Source: Kitasatospora sp. NBC_01266 (lineage in GTDB: Bacteria; Actinomycetota; Actinomycetes; Streptomycetales; Streptomycetaceae). Taken from it: DNA of 64,000 nucleotides. A program made the position numbers and the translations under genes. This document shows, piece by piece, positions 16,080 to 24,714 of this stretch. The notes below the pieces were generated by a model. The model was not told where the DNA came from. It searched no databases and saw nothing but the letters and a program-made list of their open reading frames with translations. Location of the stretch: the NCBI RefSeq assembly GCF_036242395.1, contig NZ_CP108458.1:6510001-6574000 (forward strand), read 5' to 3'. The stretch's first letter is position 1. Every line of letters begins with the position of its first letter.

Positions 16080-16859
16080 ATGGGGGAACTGGACGGCAGG
16101 GTCGCACTGGTGACGGGCGGCTCGCGCGGGATCGGGCGCGCGGTCGCGTTGCGCCTCGCCGCTGACGGGGCGCTGGTCGCGGTCCACTACGGGGGCAACG
16201 AGGCGGCCGCCGCGGAGACCGTGGCGCGGATCGCCGAGGCCGGGGGGCAGGCGTTCGCGGTGCGGGCCCGGTTCGGCGAGAGTGGTGCGGTGGACCGGTT
16301 GTTCGAGGGGTTCACCGCCGGGCTGGCGGAACTGGGGGCGGACGGTCTGGACATCCTGGTCAACAACGCGGGTATCCACTCGGCGAGTTCGATCGGGCAG
16401 CTCACCGAGGAGGAGTTCGAGCGGCTGCTGGTGATCAACGTGAGCACGCCGGTCTTCGTGGTCCAGCGGGCACTGCCGCTGCTGCGGGACGGTGGGCGGA
16501 TCGTCAACATGGGCTCAGCGGCCACCCGGATCGCGGAGCCCCGCCAGATCGGCTACACCGCCACCAAGGCGGCGCTGGCGGCGCTCGGCCCGTCGCTCGC
16601 CAACGAGTTGGGCCGGCGCGGGATCACGGTGAACACCGTCAACCCCGGGGTGGTGCTGACCGACAAGATCGCCGACTGGGCCGCGGTTCCCGAGGCGCTG
16701 GCCAGCCTCGAGGCGATCACCGCGCTCGGCCGGATCGGTGAGCCGGAGGATGTCGCGGACGTGGTGGGCTTCCTGGCGGGTCCGCAGGGGCGCTGGGTGA
16801 CCGGCCAGACCATCGACGTCTCCGGCGGCACCTATCTCGGACCGATCGCGGCCGGATGA
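16080..16859 (+). CDS. SDR-family oxidoreductase
   Basis: This 259-aa short-chain dehydrogenase/reductase has the cofactor motif TGGSRGIG at the N-terminus, NNAG near residue 95, catalytic Ser in 'NMGSAATRIAEPRQIGYTAT' and the YTATK catalytic pair. The C-terminal 'VTGQTIDVSGGTYLGP' is typical of the FabG-like classical group. The motif composition suggests NADP use, and the substrate is unknown. The start is the ATG after GGGAGGG; a longer frame from 16017 has no good site. It lies 220 nt after the prenyltransferase beyond a probable terminator, so it is more likely independent than part of the indolactam cluster. Confidence 0.9.
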   Translation: MGELDGRVALVTGGSRGIGRAVALRLAADGALVAVHYGGNEAAAAETVARIAEAGGQAFAVRARFGESGAVDRLFEGFTAGLAELGADGLDILVNNAGIHSASSIGQLTEEEFERLLVINVSTPVFVVQRALPLLRDGGRIVNMGSAATRIAEPRQIGYTATKAALAALGPSLANELGRRGITVNTVNPGVVLTDKIADWAAVPEALASLEAITALGRIGEPEDVADVVGFLAGPQGRWVTGQTIDVSGGTYLGPIAAG

Positions 16860-16945
16860 TCCGGCCGGGGTGCGGGCTCGGATGTCGAACATGTCGCTCG
16901 GAAACCGATTCTGACGGACCGTTGGCACCGAAGAGCTAGCCTGTC

Positions 16946-16976
16946 GGGCGAAGCGCGCTGGAACCGCGCTTCGCCC
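16946..16976 (+). other. 12-bp stem-loop between SDR gene and cynS
   Basis: GGGCGAAGCGCG and CGCGCTTCGCCC form a perfect 12-bp stem with a 7-nt loop. It lies 87 nt after the SDR stop and 40 nt before cynS. It may terminate the SDR transcript, but a TAGCCT -10-like hexamer just upstream (about 16937) would alternatively place it at the very 5' end of the cynS mRNA. Confidence 0.5.
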
Positions 16977-17015
16977 GCACGGCCGTACCCGGCCCCCGTG
17001 AAAGGACCCACCGGA

Positions 17016-17483
17016 ATGCACGCGCACGCCGATCCGCAGGCCCGCCGGCAACTCGCGCTGGAAGCAGTCGAAGCGAAGATCCGCAAGGACCTCAGCTGGC
17101 AGCAACTCGCCGACGCCGCCGGGCTCTCCCCGGCGTTCGTCACCGCGGCGCTGCTCGGCCAGCACGCCCTGCCCGCCGACGCGGCCAAGGCCGTGACCGA
17201 GTTGCTGGGCCTGGACGAGGAGGCCGCCCGGCTGCTGCAGACGATCCCGCTGCGGGGCGGCACCGGCGAGGCCGTCTCCACCGACCCGACCATCTACCGG
17301 TTCCACGAGGTGCTCCAGGTCTACGGCACCACCCTGAAGGCGCTGATCCACGAGCAGTTCGGCGACGGCATCATCAGCGCGATCAACTTCACCCTGGACG
17401 TCAAGAAGGTCGACGACCCCGAGGGCGGTCACCGCGCGGTGATCACGCTCGACGGCAAGTTCCTGCCCTACAAGCCGTTCTGA
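17016..17483 (+). CDS. cynS: Cyanate hydratase (cyanase)
   Basis: This 155-aa cytosolic enzyme converts cyanate and bicarbonate to ammonia and two CO2 through carbamate, working as a decamer. The N-terminal helix-turn-helix-like domain (residues 1 to about 75: SWQQLADAAGLSPAF, LLGQHALP) is followed by the catalytic domain. The Arg and Glu of 'IYRFHEVLQVYGTTLKALI' and the Ser of GDGIISAINFTLDV correspond to the catalytic Arg-Glu-Ser triad, and the FLPYKPF C-terminus is diagnostic. The start is set at the ATG, which has AGGA 9 nt upstream; a GTG six codons earlier is possible. It has no carbonic anhydrase or CynT/CynX neighbour. Confidence 0.95.
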   Translation: MHAHADPQARRQLALEAVEAKIRKDLSWQQLADAAGLSPAFVTAALLGQHALPADAAKAVTELLGLDEEAARLLQTIPLRGGTGEAVSTDPTIYRFHEVLQVYGTTLKALIHEQFGDGIISAINFTLDVKKVDDPEGGHRAVITLDGKFLPYKPF

Positions 17484-17594
17484 CCTCCGAGGGCCGGACT
17501 GGACCGGATCGGGGGAACGCCAACTGTCGGCGCGCTACGCCACCCAGCTGATCGCGCTGCGCGCCGGGCGGTCGACGGCCCCGCTCGCGAGCAG

Positions 17595-17624
17595 TACTCG
17601 GATCCGAGTAGTAGGATCCGAGTA
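17595..17624 (+). promoter_or_regulatory. Palindromic operator/promoter of the PadR operon
   Basis: TACTCGGATCCGAGTA is a perfect 16-bp palindrome, followed after 4 nt by its half GGATCCGAGTA. The second half contains TAGGAT, a good streptomycete -10 hexamer. Binding of the adjacent PadR protein here would block the promoter, so autoregulation is likely, but this is inferred. Confidence 0.6.
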
Positions 17625-17655
17625 ACCGCGAGCCCGACCCCGACCGTGGAGTGAG

Positions 17656-18240
17656 ATGACCGCCAAACGACCGGCCAACCCCTTGGCCCTCGCCGTGCTG
17701 GGCTTGCTGCTGGAGCAGCCCATGCACCCCCACGCGATGGCGACCGTGCTTCGGGAGCGCCAACTGGACTCGGCCTTCAAACTGACCACCGGATCGCTGT
17801 ACGACACGGTGCGGGCCCTGGTCCGAGACGGCTGGATCGAGGCGACCGACACCGAGCAGCTGGGCGGTCGCCCGACGCGCACCATCTACCGGCACACGCG
17901 TGAGGGGCAGCGGTACTTCGTCGAGTGGCTGGACGAACTCATCCGCGAGCCGTCCCGGGAGTACCCGAAGTTCCTGTCCGCGGTCAGCTACCTGGGCGTA
18001 CTGGGACGGCAGCGGGCGGCACAGGCGCTGCGTGAACGGGCGGCGGCCTTGCGGGCCCGCGCCGCCGAGGGCGAGCAGGCGTATCGGGCCGCCAGGGAGG
18101 AGCACCAGGTGCCCCGGCTCTTCGTGATCGAAGCGGAGTACGCCCAGGCGATGCTGCAGGCGGAGTTGCAGTGGGTGTCGCGCACCGCCGAGGAGATCGA
18201 GCAGGGCGCCCTGCCATGGCCGGAGGCCCCCGATGCCTGA
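17656..18240 (+). CDS. PadR-family transcriptional regulator
   Basis: This 194-aa protein has the N-terminal PadR winged helix (residues 8-85): 'NPLALAVLGLLLEQPMHPHA', TTGSLYDTVRALVRDGWIEA and 'RTIYRHTREGQRYFVEWL'. A long helical C-terminal dimerisation region follows, placing it in the longer subgroup with a Vir_act_alpha_C-like tail. The gene overlaps the following FAD monooxygenase by 8 nt and is preceded by a strong palindrome at 17595-17624, so it most likely represses its own operon and is released by an aromatic or antibiotic-like ligand of the monooxygenase. Confidence 0.92.
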   Translation: MTAKRPANPLALAVLGLLLEQPMHPHAMATVLRERQLDSAFKLTTGSLYDTVRALVRDGWIEATDTEQLGGRPTRTIYRHTREGQRYFVEWLDELIREPSREYPKFLSAVSYLGVLGRQRAAQALRERAAALRARAAEGEQAYRAAREEHQVPRLFVIEAEYAQAMLQAELQWVSRTAEEIEQGALPWPEAPDA

Positions 18241-19795
18241 CACGCCCGCGCCGGCGACAGCACGGACCGAGCCGCCGGCAGGCACACCGTACGGCGACGC
18301 GGACGTCCTGGTGGTGGGAGCCGGACCCGCCGGCCTGATGCTGGCCTGCGAGCTGGCGCTGGGCCGGGTGCGCACCGTGCTGCTCGAGCGGCACCCCGCC
18401 CCGCCGGGCTTCTGCCGCGGCTTCAACCTCAACGCCCGCAGCCTGGAGCTGCTGGACCGCCGCGGCCTCGCCGATCGCTTCCTCGCCGAGGGCCCCACCG
18501 TGCCGACCACCGCGTTCGTCGGGGCGGCCCAGCTCAACCTGGCCGCGATGCGCAGCGAACACCCGTACGTACTGGGCATCGCCCAGACCCGGGTGGAGGA
18601 GCTCCTCGCCGAGCGCGCGATGGACCTGGGCGTGCGGATCCTGCGCGGTCACCGCCTGACCGGACTGCGCCAGGACGACAGCGGGGTGCATGCCGAGGTC
18701 GACTCCCCGGACGGGCGGATGCTGCTGCGCTCCGGCTGGTTGGCCGGCTGCGACGGCGGCCGCAGCACGGTGCGCAAGCTGGCCGGCATCGGCTTCCCCG
18801 GCACGCCCGCAACCCGCTTCACCCTGCTCGGGGACGTGGTCCTGGCGGACCCGCAGGCGATCCCGTTCGGAGTGACGGCCGGCGCGAACGGCACGGTGTT
18901 CGCCATCCCGCGCCCCGGCTATGTCCGGTTGATCACCAGTGACCCCCAGCCGCCGGACAACCGGGACGAGCCGGTCACGCTCTCCGGCTTCCAGGACGTG
19001 CTGGACCGGGCGCTGGGGCGGCGGGTGGAGATAGCCGAAGCCCGCTGGCTCACCCGGTTCGGCGACGCGGCCCGGCTGGCCGAACGGCTGCGACACGGCC
19101 GGGTGCTGCTGGCGGGCGACGCCGCGCACATCCATCCCCCCGCCGGCGCCATCGGCGTCAACGCGGCCATCGACGACGCGATGAATCTCGGCTGGAAGCT
19201 CGCTCTCGTGGCGCGCGGACAAGCCCCCGAGGACCTCCTGGACACCTACCACGCCGAGCGGCACGCGGCAGGTGCCAGGCTGCTGCGCAACACCCGGGCG
19301 CAGCAACTGGTCGCGGCGGAGGGGGAGCGGCTGGCGCCGGTGCGCGAACTGCTCGCCGAGCTGGCGCGGGCCGAGCAGACGGCCGGGTACCTGGCCGAGG
19401 AGATCACCGCCGTCGCCACCCGCTACCCCGTCCAGCACGGCTCCGGCCACCCCTGGGAGGGCAGGATGGTGCCGGACGTCCCACTGGAACGGAACAGCCT
19501 GCTCTCGCTGCTCGCCCGCACGGGCGGCGGAGCACTGCTGGTGGACGGGAGCACGGGAACGGACTCGCTGCGCGCGGTGGCAGAGCCGTGGACGGACCGG
19601 GTGACCGTGCTGTCGGCCCAGTCTGACACCCTGCCGGACACATCCGCAGTACTCGTCCGCCCGGACGGCCACGCCGCCTGGACGGCGACACCCTCGGCAC
19701 CGCAGCGCACCACCGCCCAGCAGTTGCGCGAAGTCCTGCACCACTGGTTCGGGCCCCCGGCAGCGGTGACAGGGCCGAAGACGTCCGCTGCTTAG
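18233..19795 (+). CDS. FAD-dependent aromatic monooxygenase (PheA/TfdB, rifampicin-monooxygenase-like)
   Basis: This 520-aa class A flavoprotein hydroxylase has the FAD-binding Rossmann motif 'VLVVGAGPAGLMLACELALG' at about residue 22, the DG motif GCDGGRSTVRKLAG at about 173, and the GD motif 'VLLAGDAAHIHPPAGAIGVN' at about 295. A C-terminal thioredoxin-like region completes the family architecture. It hydroxylates an aromatic substrate with NAD(P)H and O2; the substrate is unknown. It overlaps the padR stop by 8 nt, so the PadR protein is its likely controller. Such pairs are often inducible detoxification or antibiotic-inactivation modules. Confidence 0.9.
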   Translation: MPDTPAPATARTEPPAGTPYGDADVLVVGAGPAGLMLACELALGRVRTVLLERHPAPPGFCRGFNLNARSLELLDRRGLADRFLAEGPTVPTTAFVGAAQLNLAAMRSEHPYVLGIAQTRVEELLAERAMDLGVRILRGHRLTGLRQDDSGVHAEVDSPDGRMLLRSGWLAGCDGGRSTVRKLAGIGFPGTPATRFTLLGDVVLADPQAIPFGVTAGANGTVFAIPRPGYVRLITSDPQPPDNRDEPVTLSGFQDVLDRALGRRVEIAEARWLTRFGDAARLAERLRHGRVLLAGDAAHIHPPAGAIGVNAAIDDAMNLGWKLALVARGQAPEDLLDTYHAERHAAGARLLRNTRAQQLVAAEGERLAPVRELLAELARAEQTAGYLAEEITAVATRYPVQHGSGHPWEGRMVPDVPLERNSLLSLLARTGGGALLVDGSTGTDSLRAVAEPWTDRVTVLSAQSDTLPDTSAVLVRPDGHAAWTATPSAPQRTTAQQLREVLHHWFGPPAAVTGPKTSAA

Positions 19796-19843
19796 CGGTG
19801 TCGTGGGTCTTCGGACAGGTCAGTGAGCGGGCAGCGACCCGCA

Positions 19844-19885
19844 GGTCCGGCGCGCCCTCGGGTGGGGGCGAGGGCGCGCCGGACC
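19844..19885. terminator. Bidirectional terminator
   Basis: GGTCCGGCGCGCCCTCG and its exact complement (17 bp) flank an 8-nt loop between the stops of the monooxygenase (+) and the secreted repeat protein (-). Confidence 0.85.
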
Positions 19886-19905
19886 GGTCGGCTCGGAGTT
19901 GCGGG

Positions 19906-20727
19906 TCAGGACTGCAGGGTCTCGCCCTCGAACGGGCTGCAGTTCGGGTCGTTCGGGTACGAGGTGACCGACCAGCCGGCCGGCAGGGTCGAGTTGGAGC
20001 AGGCCACGATGCCGTTGTAGATGGTGCTGTACTGGAGCCCCTCGTACTGGCCGCAGCCGCCGTAGCTGCCCCAGACCCGGGTGATCACGTAGCCGCTCGG
20101 GGCCGGGCCGGCGCCCACGCCGCAGGCGACGATGCCGTTGTAGACCGGGGTGAGGACCTCGGTCCCGTAGCCGGCACAGGGGCCGCCGGTGCCGTCGGAG
20201 GTGGCCACGTAGTTGTTCCACTTGATGGTGAGCTGGCAGGCGGTGATGCCGGGGTACTCCTGCTGCAGGGTCATCTGCTGGCCGCTGCACGCGTTGGCGG
20301 TGCCGGAGCTGATGTTGGTGATCACGTACGGGCTGGGCAGCGTGCCGCCGAAGCAGGCCACGACGCCGTTGTAGGCCTGGGTGATGGTCTGCGTCTCGAA
20401 CTGGTTGTCGCACTGCGACTGGGCGGTGGTGGTCCCGGCGATGATCACGTACGGGTACGGCACGGCGACGCCGACCGTACAGAGCACGGCGCCGTTGCTC
20501 GGCAGCGCGACCGTGTACAGCAGGTAGCCCTGGCACGCGCTGGTCGGCGACACGGCGGTGACGATGTAGCCCGCCGGGACGGCCTGGTTGGCGCAGACCG
20601 ACGACACGGTGTGCGGTGTCGCGGCCTGGGCGTTCGCCGCGCCAGGCAGCAGGAAGGCGAAGAACGCCAACGCGGCGGCCACGGGCACGGGGAGGACTCG
20701 GCGCAGCAGTTGCTTGAGACCGTTCAC
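19906..20727 (-). CDS. Secreted six-repeat cysteine protein, unknown function
   Basis: This 273-aa protein has a Sec signal peptide (basic LKQLLRR, a hydrophobic stretch about residues 12-30, cleavage after ANAQA). The mature part is built of six repeats of about 38-42 residues with the pattern YNGxxxC...(P)xxYVIT...C...(Q/T), best seen as YNGVVACFGG, YPGITACQL, YNGIVACGVG and YNGIVACSNS. Each repeat carries two cysteines, 12 in all, so six disulfides are plausible. The GTG start is chosen because GAGGAG lies 7 nt upstream; the ATG two codons earlier is only 1 nt from that site. I do not recognise the family. A secreted beta-rich adhesion, inhibitor or cell-surface role is possible. Promoter signals lie in the AT-rich gap at 20740-20870. 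Confidence 0.75.
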   Translation of the reverse strand: MNGLKQLLRRVLPVPVAAALAFFAFLLPGAANAQAATPHTVSSVCANQAVPAGYIVTAVSPTSACQGYLLYTVALPSNGAVLCTVGVAVPYPYVIIAGTTTAQSQCDNQFETQTITQAYNGVVACFGGTLPSPYVITNISSGTANACSGQQMTLQQEYPGITACQLTIKWNNYVATSDGTGGPCAGYGTEVLTPVYNGIVACGVGAGPAPSGYVITRVWGSYGGCGQYEGLQYSTIYNGIVACSNSTLPAGWSVTSYPNDPNCSPFEGETLQS

Positions 20728-20800
20728 GGACATGCTCCTCGGATCGGATCGGGATGCATCGAGTACGAGTACGGGTACGGCCGTGAGGCTAGCAACTGAT

Positions 20801-20827
20801 GTGAATGATCGTCAGAAATCAATTCAC
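20801..20827 (-). promoter_or_regulatory. Inverted repeat in AT-rich promoter region
   Basis: GTGAAT and ATTCAC form a perfect 6-bp inverted repeat separated by 15 nt, in the only AT-rich stretch (about 20790-20850) upstream of the secreted repeat protein. It is a candidate operator; the regulator is unknown. Confidence 0.35.
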
Positions 20828-20874
20828 TTTGGCTCATTAGTTGTCGACTGTGCGAGGTCCCGCCCAAGAGGTGC

Positions 20875-20921
20875 GGGGCTGCCGGTCGTTCCCGCTGGGG
20901 GCGGGAACGACCGGCAGCCCC
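20875..20921 (-). terminator. Terminator of the collagenase-like gene
   Basis: A perfect 21-bp inverted repeat (GGGGCTGCCGGTCGTTCCCGC and complement) with a 5-nt loop lies 18 nt beyond the minus-strand stop. Confidence 0.88.
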
Positions 20922-20939
20922 GGGGTGGGCGCGGGTGGC

Positions 20940-23459
20940 TCAGTACTGCGTGGTCACCGTGACGCCGCTGAACGCGGTCTGGGCGTACAGGCTGATGTAG
21001 CGGTAGCCCGCCGTGCTGTTGGTGACGGTGAGGCTCTGGGCGCTACCGGAGTTGGTGGACTCGGCGGTGTAGGTGGTGTTGCTGGCCCAGGTGGTGGGGT
21101 CGTAGTAGAGGTACGCGGTCCCGGTGCCGCCGCTGGTGCTGACCTGCAGCGTGCTGGTCCCGGCGGGCAGGTAGATCCACAGGTAGTCCAGGTTCCCGGC
21201 GGTCGCGGACAGGTTCGCCCGGGAGCAGTTCTGGTCCATCTGCTGCGGGTTGGCGTCCGTGCACGGGGTGGCGGCGCCGCTCACGGTCACCGACTGGGAG
21301 GTGCTGGCCGTCTTCCCGCTGCTGTCGGTCACGGTCAGCGTGACGGTGTAGGTTCCGGCCGCCGCGTAGGTGTGCGAGGGGTTCTGCGTCGTGGCACTCG
21401 CCCCGTCGCCGAAGTTCCAGGCCCAGCCGGTGATGCTGCCGCTGCCGGACTCGGTGGACCGGTCGGTGAAGGCGGTCGTCAGCCCGGTGGCCGCCGCGCT
21501 GAAGGCGGCCGTCGGGGCGCTGGAGGTGCCGCCCGCGATGCCGTCGAGCCAGGTGTTGAAGTCGGCGTCGTAGCGGGTGCCGATGGTGTTGGCGTAGTAG
21601 TCGTAGCCGGCGGTGTAGTTGCCGACCCGGTAGTCACCCAGGATCGTCTGCAGGTCGGCGGGGTGTTCCTCGACCATGTAGCGCACCGCCAGGTAGCTCC
21701 ACGGGAAGACCCGGTCGTCGTTGCTGTTGGCGTAGGTGGTCTGCCACAGGGTGCTCAGCGGGTAGGTGTGCTCACCGGCGTCGGTCACCGCGTCGGTGTC
21801 GGTGATGCCCCGGTAGCCGTAGGTGATGTAGCCGGAGATGCCCTCGATCCACCAGATGTTGGGCTCCACCTCCATGTCCGCCCAGGTGCCCATGGTGTCG
21901 TAGCGCGCGTCGAGGAAGTGGGTGTACTCGTAGTTGAGGTTCCAGATGTTGTCCGTGTAGCCGTCGGTGCTGGGGTCCTGGTACAGGATCGAGTAGTCCT
22001 GGTTCCCGGGCGTGGACGGGGTGTTGTAGATGGTGATGCCGCCGTTGTTCGTGGTGACGCCGTAGATCACCGGGGCGTAGATCTCGTAGTTGAGCGAGCT
22101 CGAGAAGACCACGATGTTGTCGGTGTCGTTGTACTGGCCGGGGATCGGACCGCTGTCCTTGACCACGTTCTGGAAGTACGCGTCCTGGCCCGCGAGTTCG
22201 TCGCAGGCGGCGGTCAGATCGGCCGAACTGAGTGACTGCGCCAGGATGTTGATCTCGGAGTTGCACGGGTGCGTGGTCGGCAGCGCCGCCGCGGTGGCCT
22301 GGGCCACCAGGTTGCAGACGCCGTAGTACGAACAGTCGGCCGCGTCGAAGCCGTTGGCCTGCTGCGCGACGGACATCCACAGCGCGGCGGTCGAGCCGGA
22401 GATCGACGAGGCCTGCAGCAGGCCCAGCATCAGCGGCCGGACGGTGGGCTGGAGCGCGGGGAACTGGACGTACGCGGCGAGGTCGTTGCCGGCGTCGGCG
22501 TCCATGAAGGTGTTGGCACCGCCGAGCATGGCGGTGTGGCCGAGCGCGAAGGAGTCGAGCGAGTTGATGACGCCCGGGTTCGCGGTCAGCGCGGTGACGA
22601 AGGCGGGGTTGTACTGGCCGCGCCACAGCGGGGTGTAGACGTCGTAGATGACGGCGTCCATGCTGTAGTCGGCATCCCAGGAGCTGTTGTACGCGCCGAG
22701 TATCTGCTGGTAGGAACTGAGGTAGTCGCCCTGCAGGTTGGCGCTGTCGGTGAGGATCACGGCGTCGCCCAGCACATCGCCGTTGTCCGCGGAGACATCG
22801 GTGATCCGCGGGCTGGCGAAGTAGGTGTTGAGGGCGTTCTCGACGTCCGTGGACAGGGTCGCGTCGTAGGAGCCGACGTCCGTCGCGTCGCCGTACTGGA
22901 CGTAGTAGCCGGCCCGCAGGTAGAGGATGAGCTGCCAGATGCCGGTCGAGTCGTCACCGGTGTAGTTCGCCGCCAGGCTCTGGTAGGCCTGGGCCACCGG
23001 GATCATCTGGGATTCCTTGAACACCTGCTGCGCGTCGCTGCCGGTGATCGTGAACAGCGAGTTGATGCAGTCGGTGGTCGAGCTCTCGACGTACGAGGCC
23101 AGCGCCGAGCCGCTCAGGGCGCCGAAGGCGGCCGGGGTGCAGGACTGCGCGGCGACGGGTCCGGCGGCCCGCCGGTCGGTGGCGGCCTTCGCCGTCTTCG
23201 TGGTGGCCCGCGAGGTCGGCCGGCGCGGCGGGAGCTGGCCGGCGCCGAGCCGGCCGTACTGGACCGCGGAGGCGTCGGTGCCGCCGAGGACGGCGCCCGC
23301 CGGTGCGGGTTCGGCCGACTGGTGCGACCCGGTGGCGGGCCGGGCGGTGCCCGTCGAACCTGTCGCGGCCGAGGCCGGGACGGTCGACACGCCCATGAGC
23401 ATGGCGAGTGCCGCGGTGGAGGCGACGAGGAGGCCGGGCAGGAAGGATCGGTGGTGCAT
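20940..23459 (-). CDS. Secreted M9-family collagenase homologue with altered zinc motif
   Basis: This 839-aa exported protein has a signal peptide (about 1-35), a propeptide/activator region (about 90-400), a peptidase M9 domain (about 410-640), a PKD domain (about 645-730, 'TGWAWNFGDGASATTQNPSH'-like core) and a C-terminal PPC domain ending SGVTVTTQY. Microbial collagenases carry HEYTH as HExxH; here residues 510-514 read YEYTH, from a Tyr codon at 21930-21932. The downstream third ligand Glu is kept (WWIEGISGY). The first zinc His is therefore missing, and the enzyme may be inactive or modified in metal binding. The start is the ATG 5 nt after AAGGAG. It has its own terminator. Confidence 0.88.
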   Translation of the reverse strand: MHHRSFLPGLLVASTAALAMLMGVSTVPASAATGSTGTARPATGSHQSAEPAPAGAVLGGTDASAVQYGRLGAGQLPPRRPTSRATTKTAKAATDRRAAGPVAAQSCTPAAFGALSGSALASYVESSTTDCINSLFTITGSDAQQVFKESQMIPVAQAYQSLAANYTGDDSTGIWQLILYLRAGYYVQYGDATDVGSYDATLSTDVENALNTYFASPRITDVSADNGDVLGDAVILTDSANLQGDYLSSYQQILGAYNSSWDADYSMDAVIYDVYTPLWRGQYNPAFVTALTANPGVINSLDSFALGHTAMLGGANTFMDADAGNDLAAYVQFPALQPTVRPLMLGLLQASSISGSTAALWMSVAQQANGFDAADCSYYGVCNLVAQATAAALPTTHPCNSEINILAQSLSSADLTAACDELAGQDAYFQNVVKDSGPIPGQYNDTDNIVVFSSSLNYEIYAPVIYGVTTNNGGITIYNTPSTPGNQDYSILYQDPSTDGYTDNIWNLNYEYTHFLDARYDTMGTWADMEVEPNIWWIEGISGYITYGYRGITDTDAVTDAGEHTYPLSTLWQTTYANSNDDRVFPWSYLAVRYMVEEHPADLQTILGDYRVGNYTAGYDYYANTIGTRYDADFNTWLDGIAGGTSSAPTAAFSAAATGLTTAFTDRSTESGSGSITGWAWNFGDGASATTQNPSHTYAAAGTYTVTLTVTDSSGKTASTSQSVTVSGAATPCTDANPQQMDQNCSRANLSATAGNLDYLWIYLPAGTSTLQVSTSGGTGTAYLYYDPTTWASNTTYTAESTNSGSAQSLTVTNSTAGYRYISLYAQTAFSGVTVTTQY

Positions 23460-23628
23460 CACTGCTCCTTCGGGACGGTTGTCCGCTTCACGCGTCGTGG
23501 GGGAAGCGTGTGACGCACCGTCTCATCGCCCGGCAGCCCGGACAATAAGTCCGGAAACAGCTATTGCACCGTGCATGCCACAACATCCGTGGCGGTTCCT
23601 TTGCCGAGGGCCCGCTACCGAAGGCCTG

Positions 23629-24585
23629 TTACGGGAGCGTCCCGTGGTAGGTGCGCGCCGCCCAGGCCTGGAAGTGCGGCGCCTGGGCGATCAGCTCCCG
23701 GTAGGAGGCGGCGGCCGAGCCGAAGAGCGTCGTGACGACCTGCTCGGCGATGCTCTCCTTGCGCCAGGCCAGCAGGTAGCGGCACCAGATCGGGGTGCCG
23801 ATCAGGGGCCTGACGATGACGCCGGGGACCGGCCGGGTGGTCGCCTGCGTCAGCGAGATGCCCAGGCCCTCGGCGATCATGTTCTGCAACTGCAGCCGGT
23901 CGCCGAGGAACTCGTGCACCACCGCCGGGGTGAAGCCGACCGCCTCGCAGGCCGCGTAGAAGACGCCCGGCCATCCCGCGCCGTCGTCGGGGGTGATGAA
24001 CCAGGAGTCCTCGGCCAGGTCGGCGAGCGAGATCTCCGCGCGGTGCTTGAGCCGGTGGTCCGCGGGCAGTGTCACGAACGAGGGCTCGGTGACGATCCCG
24101 CGGTGCTCGACGGCCTCGGAGTGCCGCAGCTCCAGCCCCGGGTAGTCCACGCCGATCGCGGCGTCCAGCTCGCCGCTCTCCAGGAGTTCGACGATCTGGG
24201 AGGACTCGTAGACGCTGCTCACCGTCAGCAGCAGCTCGGGCAGCTCGGTCCGTACCCGCCCCACCATGCCGGACAGGATCGGGGAGTTGGTGGCGGCCAG
24301 CCGCAGCACCGGTCGCGGCATCCCCTCCTCGGCCGGTCGCCGGCCGATCGCCTCGGCGCGGGCCAGTACGTCGCGGGCCCGGGTGACGACCTCCGCACCG
24401 TACCGGGTCAGCCGCACCCCCACGGTGTTGCGCTCGAACAGCGGCTCGCCGAAGTGGCTCTCGATCCGCCGCAGTTGGGTGCTGAGCGCCTGCTGCGAGC
24501 AGCCCATCTCGGCTGCGGCCCGCCCGATGCTCGCCGCGTCCGCGATCGCGCGCAGCGCCCGTAGATGCCGAAGCTCCAACTCCAT
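23629..24585 (-). CDS. LysR-family transcriptional regulator
   Basis: This 318-aa protein has an N-terminal winged HTH (residues 1-60: 'LRHLRALRAIADAASIGRAA', CSQQALSTQLRRIE, LFERN) and a C-terminal periplasmic-binding-like effector domain (about 92-300). The nearest minus-strand neighbour downstream is the collagenase homologue; upstream is the permease gene, whose stop lies 129 nt away. LysR proteins usually control a divergent gene, but nothing divergent is adjacent here, so the target is unclear. The permease or the collagenase homologue are candidates. Confidence 0.93.
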   Translation of the reverse strand: MELELRHLRALRAIADAASIGRAAAEMGCSQQALSTQLRRIESHFGEPLFERNTVGVRLTRYGAEVVTRARDVLARAEAIGRRPAEEGMPRPVLRLAATNSPILSGMVGRVRTELPELLLTVSSVYESSQIVELLESGELDAAIGVDYPGLELRHSEAVEHRGIVTEPSFVTLPADHRLKHRAEISLADLAEDSWFITPDDGAGWPGVFYAACEAVGFTPAVVHEFLGDRLQLQNMIAEGLGISLTQATTRPVPGVIVRPLIGTPIWCRYLLAWRKESIAEQVVTTLFGSAAASYRELIAQAPHFQAWAARTYHGTLP

Positions 24586-24653
24586 CCGTGCTCCCCTGCG
24601 TCCTCGGCGGTGCTCGGGCAGTCGAGTTGATGGTAAGTCAGCGGAGCAGGGGT

Positions 24654-24704
24654 GACGACGGTCAGGTCGGGGGAGCAGTGGCGACGACGGTCGGGTCGGG
24701 GGAG
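24654..24704 (+). repeat. 22-bp direct repeat
   Basis: A 22-nt sequence beginning GACGACGGTC and ending GGGGGAG occurs at 24654-24675 and again at 24683-24704 with one mismatch (period 29 nt), in the short gap between the lysR start and the permease stop. No function is evident. Confidence 0.75.
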
Positions 24705-24714
24705 TTGGCGGCGC

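Noticed and set aside
19798..20799. 333-aa plus-strand reading frame over the secreted repeat protein
   Set aside because: It is antisense to a signal-peptide protein with clear repeats; composition is Gly/Val/Arg shadow type.
20841..22235. 464-aa plus-strand frame, and a similar one at 22269-23513
   Set aside because: Both are shadows of the collagenase homologue on the minus strand.
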